From: a bacterium
GTDB lineage: Bacteria > Chloroflexota > Dormibacteria > Aeolococcales > Bog-877
Direction of reading: 5' to 3'
NCBI GenBank assembly: GCA_021791415.1
Contig: JAJYWQ010000042.1
Location: forward strand, 1-42,830
DNA length: 42,830 nucleotides
This document shows positions 40,399 to 42,830 of the stretch, in pieces. The position numbers were made by a program, and so were the translations under genes. Within the stretch, counting starts at the first letter, position 1. Each line of letters starts with the position of its first letter. The notes under the pieces are model-generated. The model was not told the DNA's origin. It saw only the letters and a list, made by a program, of their open reading frames with translations, and did not search any database.

Positions 40399-40588
40399 GC
40401 ACCCGGCCGCCGAAGCGACCAGGGGGATGCCTTGATACTACCCCAGACCAGCCGGGGACTGCCAGCGAGACGTGTGACGAGTCCGTCACCTTGTGGGGCG
40501 CCACCGTGACGTAGCTTCGAAGGCAAGACATCCCACGGCTGCAACTTGTCAAGTCCGAGCCCTCAACACGTACTGATGTGCGCATGCG

Positions 40589-41824
40589 TCAGGCTGCCTG
40601 GGCCGAGCCGTCCGGGGCATATCCGGCCCGATGTCCCCAGGCCTGGACCTCGACATAAGCCTCGCGGTGGGCCAGGCAGCCGTGCAGGATTCCCACCAAA
40701 CGATTGGCCAGGGCACGGAGGGCGCAGTTGTGCCCGTCCCCCTTTGCCCGGCGAGAGGCGTAGTAGGCTCTCGCGCCTGGAGAGCTATTGAGCGATGCAA
40801 AGGCCCATAGGTAGGTCGCATCGCCCAGGTGACGGTTCCGCACAAAGCGTGCCAGCACCACCTTCTTGGTCCCCGACGCCCTGGTAATGGGAGCTGTCCC
40901 GGCATAGTTCTTGCGGGATCTGGCATCCTGGTACCGGTTCGGGTCGTCCCCGAATTCGCCCAACACCCGGGCGCCGAGGATCGGACCGAGCCCTGGCAAG
41001 CTGGTGAGGATGTCGGCGTCCGGGCGACTCTCAAAAGACTCTTTCAGCTCGGCCTCCAGGGCCTTGATCTGGCGAGTCATCTCGGCGATCACCGCGATGG
41101 TGGAGGCGCCCACCGCGCTGTAGGCGCGGGTCACCGTCGCCGAGGTCTCGAGCTGGGGGGCTCGCAGCGCCTGCTGGATCTCTTGGGCTCGCCGTTCCAG
41201 GTTCCGCCGGCGTCCGCCCCGGCGCAGTGTCGCCTGTAGGGCCGAGAACGAGAGCGACCTCCCCTGCTCAGGCCTGGGGGCTCGCTCCAGCACCGCCAGG
41301 GCGTCGTGGTGCGCCAGATCATTGCCGGCGGCCACCAGGGCAGCCGGATAGTACTCCTTGAGCTGGGCTCGCAGGCCATTCAGCTGCCGCTGACGTGACC
41401 AGAGCAGGCGCTGATGGGAACGAGCCAGCAGTTGCACCGCCAGCACCTCCTCCGAGTCGCCCGCCACCTGACGATGCAGGTGGCGATCGGTGCGCACCAG
41501 GTCGGCCAGCATCTTGGCGTCGGCGCGGTCGGACTTGGCCCCGGAGTTGGATTGCCGCTCCCGGTAGCGGGACGCCACCTTGGGGTTCACCGCGTACACC
41601 TGGTAGCCGGCAGCCACCAGGGAGCCCACCCACAGACCCCGGTCAGTCTCGATACCCACCACCACCCGCGCTGGATCCTGGGCATGCTCGGCCACCAAGC
41701 AGTGGAGGATCCCGATCCCCTCCACTCCCTCAGGCAACCGCCGGTAGGCAAGGGTCACGCCCATCTCGTCCATGACCACCACGTCATGGTGATCATCCGC
41801 CCAGTCGTCGCCCACGAAGATCAT
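40589..41824 (-). mobile_element. IS110-family insertion sequence (ends not resolved)
   Basis: The extent given is the transposase gene only. IS110 elements usually lack long terminal inverted repeats and do not duplicate their target, so the ends cannot be fixed by eye. They encode a bridge RNA in a non-coding flank. The downstream flank 40399-40588 is free of genes and contains a perfect small hairpin (GTGACG-AGTC-CGTCAC, 40474-40489). The upstream flank is nearly filled by a small frame. Confidence 0.7.
40589..41824 (-). CDS. IS110-family transposase (DEDD recombinase)
   Basis: This 411-residue protein has the N-terminal RuvC-like DEDD domain: FVGDDWADDHHDVVVMDE (first Asp), VVVGIETDRGLWVGSLVAAGYQVYAVNP (Glu), and SGAKSDRADAKMLADLVR (two Asp). 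A helical linker follows, then the C-terminal Transposase_20 domain with LTSLPGLGPILGARVLGEFGDDPNRYQDARSRKNYAGTAPITRASG, which carries the catalytic Ser region. Complete length and intact motifs suggest it may still be active. In this family it acts with a bridge RNA that pairs with donor and target DNA. AGGAGGG lies just before the ATG. It sits inside the tRNA-Gly-linked island. Confidence 0.95.
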   Translation of the reverse strand: MIFVGDDWADDHHDVVVMDEMGVTLAYRRLPEGVEGIGILHCLVAEHAQDPARVVVGIETDRGLWVGSLVAAGYQVYAVNPKVASRYRERQSNSGAKSDRADAKMLADLVRTDRHLHRQVAGDSEEVLAVQLLARSHQRLLWSRQRQLNGLRAQLKEYYPAALVAAGNDLAHHDALAVLERAPRPEQGRSLSFSALQATLRRGGRRRNLERRAQEIQQALRAPQLETSATVTRAYSAVGASTIAVIAEMTRQIKALEAELKESFESRPDADILTSLPGLGPILGARVLGEFGDDPNRYQDARSRKNYAGTAPITRASGTKKVVLARFVRNRHLGDATYLWAFASLNSSPGARAYYASRRAKGDGHNCALRALANRLVGILHGCLAHREAYVEVQAWGHRAGYAPDGSAQAA

Positions 41825-41833
41825 CTCGCCCTC

Positions 41834-42070
41834 CTACTTCGACCGTCGCCATCCAGATGAGCCGGAGGGGGTTCGCTCACGCGCTAATGGATCAGTGCTC
41901 AGTGGCACCTCATCCCACCTGAAGTCTTCATCCCCTCGCCAATCAGTGAGGGCACGGTCTTGGAGCAGGGCTCTGATGCCCGGCGGGGCACAGTGCTCAC
42001 CCACTGACGGCTCGGAGCCCTCAGCCTGACCGTTCAGGCCGGGCTGGGGCAAGTGGAGCGAGAGATTCAT
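41834..42070 (-). CDS. small hypothetical protein coupled to the zinc-ribbon gene
   Basis: ATG at 42070-42068 overlaps the TGA of the zinc-ribbon gene (ATGA), and GAGGGGAG lies upstream. The 78-residue product reads PPGIRALLQDRALTDWRGDEDFRWDEVPLSTDPLARERT and is acidic then basic; I recognise no family. The overlap is the main support. The frame ends 10 bp before the IS110 transposase start, leaving almost no room for a left-end non-coding region of the IS. Either the frame is not a gene or the IS carries its guide RNA on the other side. Confidence 0.45.
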   Translation of the reverse strand: MNLSLHLPQPGLNGQAEGSEPSVGEHCAPPGIRALLQDRALTDWRGDEDFRWDEVPLSTDPLARERTPSGSSGWRRSK

Positions 42071-42612
42071 TGGCCGAAGCTCCCCTCGACGAACGCGGCC
42101 ACGGCGACGGGCTCCTCACAGCAGGGGCAGAGCCCTCCCACGCCTGCCGCTCGCATGAACCGGTTGCACTCGCTGCAGAGCTGCTCTCCCAGCGCGCGCG
42201 TGTCACAGTCATCGCACACGTAGACGGTGACCCTGCGGCGCTGACCGGGGGGAGGCAATGGCGCCACCGGGCCCTTGGGAGCATGGCGCTGGCGCCACGC
42301 CGCAACCCGGCATGCTGCCGAGCACCACAGCTGGCGGCCGATGGGGACGAAGCTTCGGCCACACCTCTGGCAGGTCGGAATGCCTTCGTTACGGGACGGC
42401 GTGTCGGGCAACCCGGCCCCACCACTCCGGCTGGGCACGACCGCTGCCTCCACGGCGGGGCGGGGAGAATCCACAGCCCGGTCGAGTTGTTCACCCCCTC
42501 TCTCCAGACCTCTCTCCCCAGCTTCTACTACTACTCTTTCACTCGCCTTCGGCTCCCGCATGTCCCCATTAGCGACAGATGCAACCCGCCCTGAGGTAGG
42601 CGAAATGTCCAC
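42067..42612 (-). CDS. zinc-ribbon protein of an integrated element
   Basis: This protein of up to 181 residues has four CxxC-type pairs: CQRCGRSFVPIGRQLWCSAACRVAAWRQRH (a treble-clef-like CxxC...CxxxC finger), then VCDDCD, QLCSEC and LCPCCEEPVA, which would bind one or two more zinc ions. The finger followed by AAWRQRH is common in small proteins carried by actinobacterial plasmids and integrative elements; function is unknown, probably nucleic-acid or protein binding. GTG 42612 is the first start; the first 80 residues are low-complexity and an internal start is possible. It is coupled to the next small gene. Confidence 0.6.
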   Translation of the reverse strand: MDISPTSGRVASVANGDMREPKASERVVVEAGERGLERGGEQLDRAVDSPRPAVEAAVVPSRSGGAGLPDTPSRNEGIPTCQRCGRSFVPIGRQLWCSAACRVAAWRQRHAPKGPVAPLPPPGQRRRVTVYVCDDCDTRALGEQLCSECNRFMRAAGVGGLCPCCEEPVAVAAFVEGSFGQ

Positions 42613-42830
42613 TTTGGGGTATCCATTTAGCCGGAGGCAGCTTGGATGGCGGCGACGTGATCGAGGCTGACCAGGCGGAGGGGGCGACCAATGGGCCGCA
42701 CCAGCTGATCCCGCCCAATACGGCTTTCTCTGCCAGCCGAAAGTGAGCCTTGGCCGTGCCTGGGGTATCCGTGGTCTGTCCTACGTATGGCGGCACGGTG
42801 AAGGTTGAGCCGGACGGCCGACTCGCCGGC
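42613..42830. other. right edge, no supported gene
   Basis: A 75-codon minus-strand frame (42796-42569) has a GTG start without a ribosome-binding site and overlaps the zinc-ribbon gene; I do not accept it. TGGGGTATCC occurs twice (about 42613-42622 and 42761-42770), which may be chance. Confidence 0.3.

Noticed and set aside
1-42830. CRISPR arrays
   Set aside because: No regularly spaced repeat of 23-45 bp with unique spacers was seen; the only short-interval repeats are the iterons at 150-190.

Overview
The window is a high-GC bacterial chromosome segment. Start codons are often GTG or TTG, and several genes seem to have leaderless promoters of the form TAnnnT, then 6-8 nt, then the start codon. 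Gene content (class I lysyl-tRNA synthetase, M1 aminopeptidase of the actinobacterial PepN type, COG4315 lipoprotein, several mannosyltransferase-like membrane proteins, a CO-dehydrogenase-like molybdenum hydroxylase) fits Actinomycetota or a neighbouring terrestrial lineage such as Dormibacterota or Chloroflexota. No 16S gene or ribosomal protein is present to settle this.

Left end (1-5860): an intact tRNA-Arg(CCT) is followed by two partial copies of itself in the same orientation, at 2788-2810 and 5812-5858. This is the pattern left by elements integrating one after another at the 3' part of a tRNA gene. The first segment holds an ATPase fragment, short palindromic repeats, an MFS exporter and its winged-helix regulator. 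The second holds a small unknown gene, a class I lysyl-tRNA synthetase and a HicB-like protein with no HicA partner. No integrase remains.

Middle (5950-27900): ordinary chromosomal genes, many in single or two-gene units. They include an Imm5-like protein, a DrrAB-type ABC exporter with a divergent MarR regulator, an orphan oligopeptide-type binding lipoprotein, a diacylglycerol-kinase-family lipid kinase, an M19 dipeptidase, two polytopic glycosyltransferases, a COG4315 lipoprotein, a SLAC1/TehA-like channel, a KimA-like potassium importer, aminopeptidase N, a GNAT/SnoaL-like pair and an ammonium transporter.

Catabolic block (28045-38250): six same-strand genes encode CoA-acylating (methyl)malonate-semialdehyde dehydrogenase, a class III aminotransferase, an MmgE/PrpD protein, and the FAD, 2Fe-2S and molybdopterin subunits of a molybdenum hydroxylase. 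A nucleoside phosphorylase diverges from them across a 1-kb gap, and the ammonium transporter follows on the same strand. I infer catabolism of a nitrogen compound passing through a beta-amino acid or semialdehyde. The substrate cannot be read from the sequence.

Right end (38472-42830): a stand-alone RapZ C-terminal-domain protein precedes a 44-nt 3' fragment of a tRNA-Gly(GCC). That fragment probably marks the left boundary of another island running out of the window. The island contains a frameshifted NYN nuclease gene, an IS110-family transposase, a small unknown gene and a zinc-ribbon protein.
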